Notes under the pieces: model-generated
What the model was told of the DNA's origin: nothing
The model's input: the letters and a program-made list of their open reading frames with translations, nothing else
Database searches by the model: none
Translations under genes and position numbers: made by a program
Shown here: in pieces, positions 1 through 5,994 of the stretch
Layout: each line of letters opens with the position of its first letter
Numbering within the stretch: position 1 is the stretch's first letter
Assembly: GCA_034436035.1 (NCBI GenBank)
Contig: DAOTVW010000345.1
Span: 1-10,003, forward strand
Source of the DNA: UBA4823 sp034436035
GTDB taxonomy: Bacteria > Chloroflexota > Anaerolineae > Anaerolineales > UBA4823
Reading direction: 5' to 3'
Length of the DNA: 10,003 nucleotides

Positions 1-346
1 ACAGGTCTTCCTAGAGCCAATGATTATTGAGTCGCTCAAATAGACAAGAGGTTCGGTATGTAAGACTCTTTAGGAGACCTGTCAGGTTTCAATCAAGCCT
101 ATGTTGATTGAACCGCTTGTCTGGACACGAAACCCGGTAGGCAAGACTTTCACAGCATGCAAGTTCAAACCTGACAGGTCTTCCTAGAGCCAATGATTAT
201 TGAGTCGCTCAAATAGACAAGGGGTTCGGTATGTAAGACTCTTTAGGAGACCTGTCAGGTTTCAATCAAGCCTATGTTGATTGAACCACTTGTCTGGACA
301 TGAAACCCGGTAGGCAAGACTTTCACAGCATGCAAGCTCAAACCTG
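1..346. repeat. 173-bp tandem repeat, two near-identical copies (array continues off the left edge)
   Basis: Positions 1-173 and 174-346 are direct copies that differ at only four sites (49/222, 115/288, 128/301, 164/337), all of them transitions. Each copy consists of two half-units of 81 and 92 bp. The half-units are bounded by a 15-bp near-palindrome in alternating orientation: AGACCTGTCAGGTTT at 75-89 and 248-262, and its exact reverse complement at 167-181 and 340-354. The two half-units also resemble each other (a CAATGATTATTGA-like block against CCTATGTTGATTGA, then ACA..., CGGTA.G.AAGACT), so the 173-bp unit is itself an old duplication of a unit of about 85 bp. The window opens inside a boundary palindrome, so more copies probably lie to the left. 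No open reading frame of note crosses the array. What is seen is the repeat; its function is unknown. Confidence 0.95.
85..114. repeat. Hairpin inside the 92-bp half-unit (repeated at 258-287)
   Basis: TTCAATCAA (88-96) and TTGATTGAA (104-112) form a perfect 9-bp stem around a 7-nt loop. A further GG/CC pair extends it past a single bulged T at 87. The same structure recurs 173 bp later. The left foot overlaps the boundary palindrome at 75-89, so the two structures compete. There is no T-tract after the stem, so this is not an ordinary intrinsic terminator. Confidence 0.6.
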
Positions 347-512
347 ACAGGTCTCACCCACACCTATTGGGATTAAATCGTTTGCATGGACATGAACCTA
401 AATACGCAATACTTCCACGGAGACCTGTCAGGTTTATTATTGATTTGCCCCCGCGCCTATGCTGACTGCATCGCCCGCAAAAATATGAAACTTGGGCTAA
501 GTAATTCCTAAT
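347..512. repeat. Degenerate third copy of the 173-bp repeat
   Basis: The boundary palindromes keep exact spacing here: 340-354 to 421-435 is 81 bp, as in the intact copies. The interior has diverged. Positions 369-417 still follow the other half-units (CCTATT.GGATTAAA.CG..., GGACATGAA, then ACGCAATACTTCCAC). Positions 457-505 follow more weakly (CCTATGCTGACTGCATCGCC..., ATGAAAC). The last half-unit has no closing palindrome and runs up to the stop codon of the gene ending at 514. The preserved boundary motifs, against decayed interiors, suggest the palindrome is the part under constraint or is recently homogenised; that reading is inference. Confidence 0.75.
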
Positions 513-513
513 T

Positions 514-2928
514 TTAGGGAATCAAGATTTTATCAAGCAAGGCATTTCCCATTTGTTGTGCAAGCGTGGGATTTTCTTCTTCCAGCAGAATCACAAGGGT
601 TATGGGTGTGCCGCTCCAATCTGGTTTGCTGCCGCCGATGAACCAGGTGACGTTGGAAGCAGGTTCATTGGCGATGGAACGAACGATTTGCCAACCAGTA
701 GTTGACACTTGGGATAATGTATCCCAGCGTGCAGCTGCCTCGTGGGCATCTAAAATCGGAACAGGAATATCGTCGCTTTTGAATGCAATCCATCCTTGTT
801 GGGGTAGTTTGACAGCAGAAACCAAGCGCAATGGTGGACGCATACCTCCATTTTCTATTGCTGCTGCCGCATAAGCCATAAGGATTGGTTGGATGAGATT
901 GGATTTGCTCAATTTAAAACGGTTCTCGGATATTAGCAGTGCTTGAGCGGCTTTCTCCAAATGCAAACTCTCGGGTCCAGCCGGAAAGAAATAATCGCCT
1001 AAATCACCAAAAGGATATTGTCCTTGAACAGCTCGATCAAGGAAAGGTGAACGGGGATCCTTTATAAGGGCTTTCCAATCTTGTTCCAGCGTATTTGCAT
1101 CGAAACCGGGGTGAGATGCTATGGCAAGGATTTCCCCGCTTTTGGCGTTCAGAATTAAGATGGCGCCAGTATGGTTACCTAAGGTGTCGTCTGCGTAACG
1201 CTGCATTCCCAGATCGATGGTGAGACGAATATCCAAACCCGGCGGCGGCATTCCATACAATAGATGATTCCAGCTCTGTTCTGTGGTGCTATAGCCGCGA
1301 TAACCGCGTAACCATTCGTCCAGACTCTTTTCCAGAGCAGATTGTCCATACACTGCATCGGAATAACCCAGGATAACGCTCAAGGCTGGGTAATTGGTAA
1401 CCCGTTGGTAAGCACCAGGTTTACCAGTGGTGAAGACAATTGGGTTACCCTGTTGATCATATATTGCCCCCCGCAAGACATAACGGTCATTAATAGCACG
1501 GCGGGGATTGTCGGTTCGATTAAGTAATACCGGGGAGCGCACTACTGCAAACCAACCACTGGCAAGAGCTGCAAAAATAATACCGCTAAAGATAAGGGCT
1601 GATAAATTAAGGTAAGGTTGAGGATTTTTCAGCGTCCCGGGCTTGCTTTTTGGGAATGCACTAATTTGTAAAATCAAAGCAAGCATAAAACAAGAGACCA
1701 ACAGCGAGGACCCGCCATAAGAAACAAATGGTAAGGTCACACCAGTGAGGGGCAGTAATCTTAAGTTTCCACCGATGATCAATAAACTCTGTCCGCCAAA
1801 ATACGCCGCAAAACCAGCGACGAGGATACGCTGAAACTCATCCTGTGCTTGGAGTGCTACATGGATGGTGCGCCCGACCAATATGCCCAGTAAGATGAGG
1901 ATGGCAATGGAACCAAACAAGCCGCTTTCCTCTGCCATTGCTGCAAAGATGAAATCCGAATGAGCTACTGGCACTAATGCAGGGTTGCCTAATCCCAAAC
2001 CTCTTCCGACTATCCCACCATTTGCGACGGCGATTAAGGATTGGACAATTTGGTAAGAACGACCACTGGGATCGAGCCAGGGATTGAGCCAGGCATCCAC
2101 TCGTAAACGGACGACATCGAACAAGGCATATCCTAAAAACAGCCCAGCCAACATCCCTAATCCACCAATCAAAACCACCCGCCGTCTTTCTGTCGCGAGG
2201 TATATTTGCACTGCGTATAGGAAGAAGAAGATGGAGGCAGTCCCAAGATCGCGTTGGATCACCAATATACCGATTGCCAAAGCGCTCATTAAAGCGGTGG
2301 GAGCTAGCAATGAGACGAGGTGGAGGGTGTCTTCACGGGCTAAAAGGACGCGCCGACTGCCAGCCAGATAAGCCGAAAGATAAATTAAGAGGAGCAATTT
2401 TAATGGTTCGGAAGGTTGAAAGTAAACCCCGCAGCAGCCCAGCCATAACCGGGGTAAATCTGAGCCACTCGGGTTGCGGCCGAAGATCAACGTCAGTGCA
2501 GTTAAAAATAAACCGGTTACCAGCCAAATGTATTTATAGTGTTGGATAACATGAATGATTTGTTTATTTTGCAAGGAGATCCATAGGACAATGATTGCCA
2601 CCCCAAGCCAAAGGGTTTGGCGAATACCATGGTAAACAGATAGACGCCAGATTACCATTAAACCCACGCCGATTAAAGTCCATGCTACCGGAAAAAGGAA
2701 AGGATCATGTCCCGCCAAATGTTTCCTCAGCAAATACAGGATGAACCATCCACCCAGTAACCAAACGACAACACCTGCCCAATGCATCCAATTTAATGGT
2801 ACTCCCCATTGCCGTTCGCGCACAGCGGGAGCGATGGTCAGAGATATCGCTGCTAATATGATGATGATGCTTCCCAACCAGAAAAGATTTCGTTCGGTTG
2901 GGAAATTGGCGGGTTTGGGATTATCCAT
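514..2928 (-). CDS. SEDS glycosyltransferase (FtsW/RodA family) fused to a degenerate class B PBP transpeptidase domain
   Basis: Predicted peptidoglycan polymerase of 804 aa. Residues about 13-425 are a polytopic SEDS domain with family landmarks: QPSEPLK (171-177), LDPSGRSYQIVQS (285-297), HSDFIFA (323-329) and PFVSYGGSS (400-408). D286, in the DP motif of the large extracellular loop, matches the catalytic Asp of RodA/FtsW. A last membrane segment (about 443-463) leads into an extracytoplasmic PBP region resembling actinobacterial PbpA (LRGAIYD, 485-491; GQSALEKSLDEWLRG, 528-542). The transpeptidase looks dead. Where the family has YxPGSxxK, this protein has YPFGDLGD (638-645), and the KTGT position reads TTGW (743-746). 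The stretch between SxxK and the TPLQMA-like IQPILMA (679-685) is also much shorter than usual. It is the last gene of the operon, 14 bp after mtnP, with no clear Shine-Dalgarno, so translational coupling is possible. RodA versus FtsW cannot be settled here, but the fha context favours RodA. Confidence 0.9.
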   Translation of the reverse strand: MDNPKPANFPTERNLFWLGSIIIILAAISLTIAPAVRERQWGVPLNWMHWAGVVVWLLGGWFILYLLRKHLAGHDPFLFPVAWTLIGVGLMVIWRLSVYHGIRQTLWLGVAIIVLWISLQNKQIIHVIQHYKYIWLVTGLFLTALTLIFGRNPSGSDLPRLWLGCCGVYFQPSEPLKLLLLIYLSAYLAGSRRVLLAREDTLHLVSLLAPTALMSALAIGILVIQRDLGTASIFFFLYAVQIYLATERRRVVLIGGLGMLAGLFLGYALFDVVRLRVDAWLNPWLDPSGRSYQIVQSLIAVANGGIVGRGLGLGNPALVPVAHSDFIFAAMAEESGLFGSIAILILLGILVGRTIHVALQAQDEFQRILVAGFAAYFGGQSLLIIGGNLRLLPLTGVTLPFVSYGGSSLLVSCFMLALILQISAFPKSKPGTLKNPQPYLNLSALIFSGIIFAALASGWFAVVRSPVLLNRTDNPRRAINDRYVLRGAIYDQQGNPIVFTTGKPGAYQRVTNYPALSVILGYSDAVYGQSALEKSLDEWLRGYRGYSTTEQSWNHLLYGMPPPGLDIRLTIDLGMQRYADDTLGNHTGAILILNAKSGEILAIASHPGFDANTLEQDWKALIKDPRSPFLDRAVQGQYPFGDLGDYFFPAGPESLHLEKAAQALLISENRFKLSKSNLIQPILMAYAAAAIENGGMRPPLRLVSAVKLPQQGWIAFKSDDIPVPILDAHEAAARWDTLSQVSTTGWQIVRSIANEPASNVTWFIGGSKPDWSGTPITLVILLEEENPTLAQQMGNALLDKILIP

Positions 2929-2942
2929 TACAGAAAGTGGTC

Positions 2943-3809
2943 TCAGGTTAAATATTTGCCAATCAAAATATTTAAGCGTTGACGAGTTTCGGGAGGAATG
3001 AGGTCACGTTGCGTGATGATCGCATTGGCTAAAGCTTGACCGCAAGAACAAGTGCGTTCGGAGGTGAAGGTTTGTGCCAGGTTTCGAATGGCATCTTGGG
3101 CAATAGATGTATTGCGGTTTAATACCTGTATCACTTGTTCCACAGTGACGGGTGATTCACTGACATGCCAGACGTCATAATCGGTCACATGCGCCATCAC
3201 GGCATAGCACATTTCCGCTTCGCGGGCGAGAAATGCCTCTGGTGAAGTGGTCATTCCGATCACCGACATCCCCCAAGAGCGAAATATATTCGATTCGCTT
3301 TTCGTTGAAAAGCGGGGACCTTCGATGGTGATCATGCTACCGCCGCGATGTACTGTAGCGCCAGTTTGTAAGACGGCTTGAAAAACCTGTTCGGAGAGGC
3401 GCTCGCAAAAGGAATCAGGGACGCTAATGTGGACGACGCAGTTTCCTTCAAAAAATGTGCGCTTGCGCTCGCGGGTAAAATCAAATAACCCATCGGGAAT
3501 CACCAGGTCACCAGGCGCGTAATCTTCCCGCAAAGAACCCACAGCCGAAATACTGACAATTTGTTCAACGCCGAGTATTTTCAATGCATATATATTGGCG
3601 CGATAGTTCACTTCACTGGGTGAGAAGCGATGACCTTCGCCGTGGCGCGCCAAAAAAGCAAGTTTTTTCCCATGCAAGTAGCCAGTTACGATTGGAGCGC
3701 TAGGTTTCCCAAACGGGGTGCTAAGGTCAAATGATTGAACGTCTTCCAGGCCGGGCATTTGATATAAGCCTGATCCGCCGATAATTGCTAATAAAGGTTT
3801 TTCCTCCAT
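2943..3809 (-). CDS. mtnP: S-methyl-5'-thioadenosine phosphorylase
   Basis: Cytosolic purine-salvage enzyme of the PNP/MTAP family. It cleaves methylthioadenosine with phosphate to adenine and methylthioribose-1-phosphate, at the head of methionine salvage. Its 288 aa is full length for the family. Visible motifs are the N-terminal phosphate loop IGGSGLY (10-16), LARHGEGHR (53-61), NYRANI (68-73), SAVGSL (88-93), GPRFSTKSE (164-172), MTTSPEAFLARE (186-197) and TDYDVW (209-214). The Asp pair D210/D212 is the adenine-selecting signature of MTAPs, unlike the Asn of purine nucleoside phosphorylases. IGMT occurs where the human enzyme has INMT, so activity on methylthioinosine is not fully excluded. 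A C-terminal CSC (254-256) resembles the CxC motif of some thermophilic MTAPs. The start is supported by GGAGGT (3817-3822, reverse strand) 7 nt before ATG. It is the third gene of the cell-wall operon; no other methionine-salvage gene is nearby. Confidence 0.93.
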   Translation of the reverse strand: MEEKPLLAIIGGSGLYQMPGLEDVQSFDLSTPFGKPSAPIVTGYLHGKKLAFLARHGEGHRFSPSEVNYRANIYALKILGVEQIVSISAVGSLREDYAPGDLVIPDGLFDFTRERKRTFFEGNCVVHISVPDSFCERLSEQVFQAVLQTGATVHRGGSMITIEGPRFSTKSESNIFRSWGMSVIGMTTSPEAFLAREAEMCYAVMAHVTDYDVWHVSESPVTVEQVIQVLNRNTSIAQDAIRNLAQTFTSERTCSCGQALANAIITQRDLIPPETRQRLNILIGKYLT

Positions 3810-3816
3810 AACGATG

Positions 3817-3822
3817 ACCTCC
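3817..3822 (-). promoter_or_regulatory. Shine-Dalgarno of mtnP
   Basis: On the minus strand this reads GGAGGT, 7 nt upstream of the ATG at 3809. It is the strongest ribosome binding site in the operon: the upstream fhaB-like and downstream fusion genes have weak ones. This suggests mtnP is translated independently at a good rate. Confidence 0.7.
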
Positions 3823-3836
3823 GTTCTGTATTCTAA

Positions 3837-4250
3837 TTATAGCTCAATGCGAAAATGGACATGCCCAACGCTCACTTCATCTCCAGTGGTTACGACAATT
3901 GGTTGGGTAACATTCACTCCATTTACAAAAGTGCCATTGGTTGATTGTAAGTCTTCGAGCCACCATTGACTTTGGCGAAATTCCAAACGAGCATGTTGGG
4001 CGCTAACGGTATTATCGTTAAAGCAGACATTGCAGGAGGGATCACGTCCAATGGAAATCTGCAATTGTTGAAAGGATAATGGTTGGCTGCTATCTTCGGT
4101 GACGATGGTAATTTTGGGGAGTTGGGAAGGTGAAAGGGCACGGCTCTCTTGCTTCAAATCACGCCAAATAGCCAACACTGCCCAACCCAAAAAGGAATAG
4201 AGGGCAATAATGAAGAGGATGCGGATGATTAAAAACAAAATAGCCGTCAT
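3837..4250 (-). CDS. fhaB: Membrane-anchored FHA-domain protein, FhaB/FipA-like
   Basis: Small 137-aa protein with one N-terminal membrane helix (about residues 3-29), a short basic/polar linker, and a C-terminal cytoplasmic FHA domain (about 47-137). The phosphothreonine-binding set is intact: GR (68-69), S83, H86 and the STNGTFVNG loop (103-111, with N105 and G106). The same architecture and size occur in mycobacterial FhaB (FipA), whose gene sits beside fhaA, rodA and pbpA and which is linked to septation and cell-wall control. It begins 9 bp after the fhaA-like gene and ends 27 bp before mtnP, so co-transcription is almost certain. The phosphorylated partner cannot be read from sequence; the fused SEDS-PBP protein or another divisome/elongasome protein is a reasonable guess. 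The ribosome binding site is weak (GGTAAG). Confidence 0.88.
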   Translation of the reverse strand: MTAILFLIIRILFIIALYSFLGWAVLAIWRDLKQESRALSPSQLPKITIVTEDSSQPLSFQQLQISIGRDPSCNVCFNDNTVSAQHARLEFRQSQWWLEDLQSTNGTFVNGVNVTQPIVVTTGDEVSVGHVHFRIEL

Positions 4251-4259
4251 GCTTACCGT

Positions 4260-5027
4260 TCAATCTTGAGCGGAGATCTCGAGGCGATGGGTTGAACTGG
4301 TTTCGGTGGTATCTTGCCCGTATACCAAGGGGATTCCGGCCAGGGAAATTACATCGCCAGGTGATAAAACAGCTTGATGGATGCGTTGGTTATTCAAACA
4401 GGTGCCGGCGCTGGAACCTAAATCAAAAAGGATATATCTCCCGTTAATTGCGCGTAGTTGAGCATGTTGCCGGGATACACGCGGGTCATTGATCACGATT
4501 TGATTGTCGGGATGTCTTCCGATATTAATAACCGCTTTATCCAGCGGATATAACTTTACGCCATTGACGATTAAAAAGGCATCTTTGGGAATAAGGACAT
4601 CTGCTTGGGGCGTGCCAACATCTAAATTGGCTGTGGAAGGGATTTCACTTTCTTCGAAATAGGCGTTTACGGAAACTTGTTGATAAGGGATCATAGGCTC
4701 TTCGATGATTTGAATTACGGGGGGTTTCAGGAAAACAAAACCTGCCTCATGAGCAGCAGTTTCTAAGTCTGTTTGCAGTTTGAGCAGGCTGTCTTTTTCC
4801 TGGCGCAATTCAAGTGCATATTGCGGCGACGCAAAGATTTGATAAACATTTGGAGCAGCGACTGTTTCGTTCGCTATGGTTCGGCATTGCTCCTGCATTG
4901 CTAAGCGAATGCGCATTGCTAAATCGCTTTGCTTGTCGATATGAGGAAATAACCGAGCGGTGCTACCCTCGATCAATCCTTGCAGGCGTGTTTCGAAACG
5001 AATTAATTTATCTTTGATGGTTTCCAT
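4260..5027 (-). CDS. fhaA: FhaA-like protein: DUF3662 domain plus C-terminal FHA domain
   Basis: 255-aa soluble protein and first gene of the minus-strand operon. Residues about 1-112 match the FhaA N-terminal domain (DUF3662): FETRLQGLIEGSTARLF (11-27), a helix around LAMRIRLAMQE (36-46), then PNVYQIFASP (59-68). A linker (about 113-145) leads to the FHA domain (about 150-240) with INIGRH (167-172) and SRQH (185-188). The recognition loop reads DLGSSAGTCLNN (202-213), where the common form is STNGTFVNG. N-to-A at 207 may weaken or alter phosphopeptide binding. In mycobacteria FhaA binds phosphorylated MviN/MurJ and restrains peptidoglycan synthesis, and an equivalent regulatory role is inferred here. 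The ATG at 5027 is preceded only by a weak GGTGATGAG. No signal peptide or membrane helix is seen. Family assignment is firm; the binding partner is unknown. Confidence 0.88.
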   Translation of the reverse strand: METIKDKLIRFETRLQGLIEGSTARLFPHIDKQSDLAMRIRLAMQEQCRTIANETVAAPNVYQIFASPQYALELRQEKDSLLKLQTDLETAAHEAGFVFLKPPVIQIIEEPMIPYQQVSVNAYFEESEIPSTANLDVGTPQADVLIPKDAFLIVNGVKLYPLDKAVINIGRHPDNQIVINDPRVSRQHAQLRAINGRYILFDLGSSAGTCLNNQRIHQAVLSPGDVISLAGIPLVYGQDTTETSSTHRLEISAQD

Positions 5028-5127
5028 ACTCTCATCACCGCTATTATCTTACCACGAAGGGGAAGTTTGCTATTAAGGTTTGATTAAAAAGAATGAAATC
5101 TCCCTGTTAGATTAAAATAAAGAAGTG
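5028..5127. promoter_or_regulatory. Divergent intergenic region between the fhaA operon and the LmbE-family gene
   Basis: These 100 bp must hold the promoters for both directions unless the plus-strand gene starts leaderless. For the minus strand, TAAGATAAT (5043-5051, reverse complement) is a plausible -10 very close to the fhaA start, with no convincing -35. For the plus strand, TAAAAT (5113-5118), 9 nt before the ATG, is the best -10-like match, again without a good -35. The stretch is AT-rich. No operator-like inverted repeat stands out. Confidence 0.35.
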
Positions 5128-5907
5128 ATGACATCATCGTTTGAATCGCCAAAAGACAAGCTTCTCGTTGCAAAGCGTATCTTATGCGTGCAACCCCATT
5201 ATGACGACAATGATTTAGGGGCAGGCGCCTTGCTGGCTATGTTGGCAGATCGAGGGTGTGAATTAATTTATTTAACGGTCACCGATGATCTCATGGGGGT
5301 ACTAGACGTAACCCTCTCGCCCGACCAGGCAAAAAAGCAATTACGCAATGAACAAATCCAAGCAGGGCACTGGATAGGAGTTCGGGAACATTTTTGGCTT
5401 GATTATCCCGATGCAGGGGAATATCCCTATTATTCCTTACGCCGGGAGGTGATTCGTTTCATCCGTTGGTTGAAACCAGACTATCTACTTACTTGCGACC
5501 CCTGGCTTCCTTATGAAGCTCATCGAGACCACATCCAAACCGGCATGGCAGTGGCGGAAGCAGCGATATTATATAACTTACCGCGATTAAAAACGGAGGG
5601 AAAAATTGACGGTATTTATCAGCCTTATCCTTTACAAGGGGTAATATTCACTTTTACCCATCAACCGAACGTAATTGTTGATGTGACGCAAACCTATCAG
5701 CGAAAATTGCAGGCAATCCGCTGCTATCAATCCCAATTTACCACTCCAGATATGGAAGCAACGATTTGTTTTTTGGAGAACAATGAGCGCCAGAATCCAG
5801 AAGATACTCCAGCGGTTTATGCGGAAAGCTTCCGGGTTATGTCTCCCCAACAATTACATATCAACACAAAAGGCATTATTCTTAATGGGCAAAGAAAGGA
5901 TACCTGA
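5128..5907 (+). CDS. PIG-L/LmbE-family deacetylase
   Basis: 259-aa cytosolic enzyme of the LmbE/PIG-L family, zinc-dependent de-N-acetylases that act on N-acetylglucosaminyl conjugates (MshB, BshB and PIG-L are characterised members). Counting from ATG 5128, the metal-binding motif is PHYDDND (23-29), a variant of the usual HPDD. The family's second motif is AHRDH (131-135), supplying the other histidine ligands. LTVTDD and DYPDAGEYPYYSLRREVIRFIRWLKPD fill the Rossmann-like core in normal order. A GTG one codon earlier (5125) is an alternative start; the ribosome binding site is weak for both (AAAGAAG, very close). The substrate is unknown. No mycothiol or bacillithiol partner genes are near, and a penicillin-acylase-family gene lies 87 bp downstream on the same strand. 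Family assignment is secure, reaction specificity is not. Confidence 0.88.
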   Translation: MTSSFESPKDKLLVAKRILCVQPHYDDNDLGAGALLAMLADRGCELIYLTVTDDLMGVLDVTLSPDQAKKQLRNEQIQAGHWIGVREHFWLDYPDAGEYPYYSLRREVIRFIRWLKPDYLLTCDPWLPYEAHRDHIQTGMAVAEAAILYNLPRLKTEGKIDGIYQPYPLQGVIFTFTHQPNVIVDVTQTYQRKLQAIRCYQSQFTTPDMEATICFLENNERQNPEDTPAVYAESFRVMSPQQLHINTKGIILNGQRKDT

Positions 5908-5918
5908 CCAAGGGCGGT

Positions 5919-5924
5919 TATAAT
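5919..5924 (+). promoter_or_regulatory. Possible -10 element before the penicillin acylase gene
   Basis: A perfect TATAAT lies 11 nt after the LmbE-family stop codon and about 70 nt before the ATG at 5995. No TTGACA-like hexamer sits 16-18 bp upstream, so this is a weak prediction. It would allow expression independent of the upstream gene. Confidence 0.3.
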
Positions 5925-5981
5925 TTATTAAAGAAAATGTTTGGCAGTACGAAAACTGACGTACCCGCATATCTCGGATGA

Positions 5982-5988
5982 AAAGGAA
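5982..5988 (+). promoter_or_regulatory. Shine-Dalgarno that decides the acylase start
   Basis: AAAGGAA sits 6 nt before the ATG at 5995, while the TTG at 5941 has only AAAGAAA nearby. The family's conserved N-terminal strand begins well after 5995, so nothing is lost by taking the later start. Confidence 0.65.
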
Positions 5989-5994
5989 TTCACC

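Noticed and set aside
1..435. CRISPR array
   Set aside because: The recurring 15-mers alternate orientation and the intervening DNA is homologous between units, at 66-77 bp, instead of consisting of unique spacers. There are no cas genes nearby.
504..521. Terminator hairpin at the end of the minus-strand operon
   Set aside because: The CCTAA/TTAGG stem is only 5 bp with a 2-nt loop and overlaps the stop codon, with no T-run, so it cannot act as an intrinsic terminator.
566..874. Plus-strand frames of 60-102 codons inside the SEDS-PBP gene and other long genes
   Set aside because: They lie opposite or out of frame with strongly recognisable genes, show no domain-like composition and lack ribosome binding sites.
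2943..3809. Purine nucleoside phosphorylase instead of MTA phosphorylase
   Set aside because: The base-recognition motif is TDYDVW with paired Asp, characteristic of MTAP, and the C-terminal CxC also matches that branch. Methylthioinosine activity is only a minor residual possibility.
5941..5994. TTG start adding 18 residues to the penicillin acylase
   Set aside because: Rare start codon with a poor ribosome binding site. The ATG at 5995 has a good one and keeps the whole conserved N-terminus.
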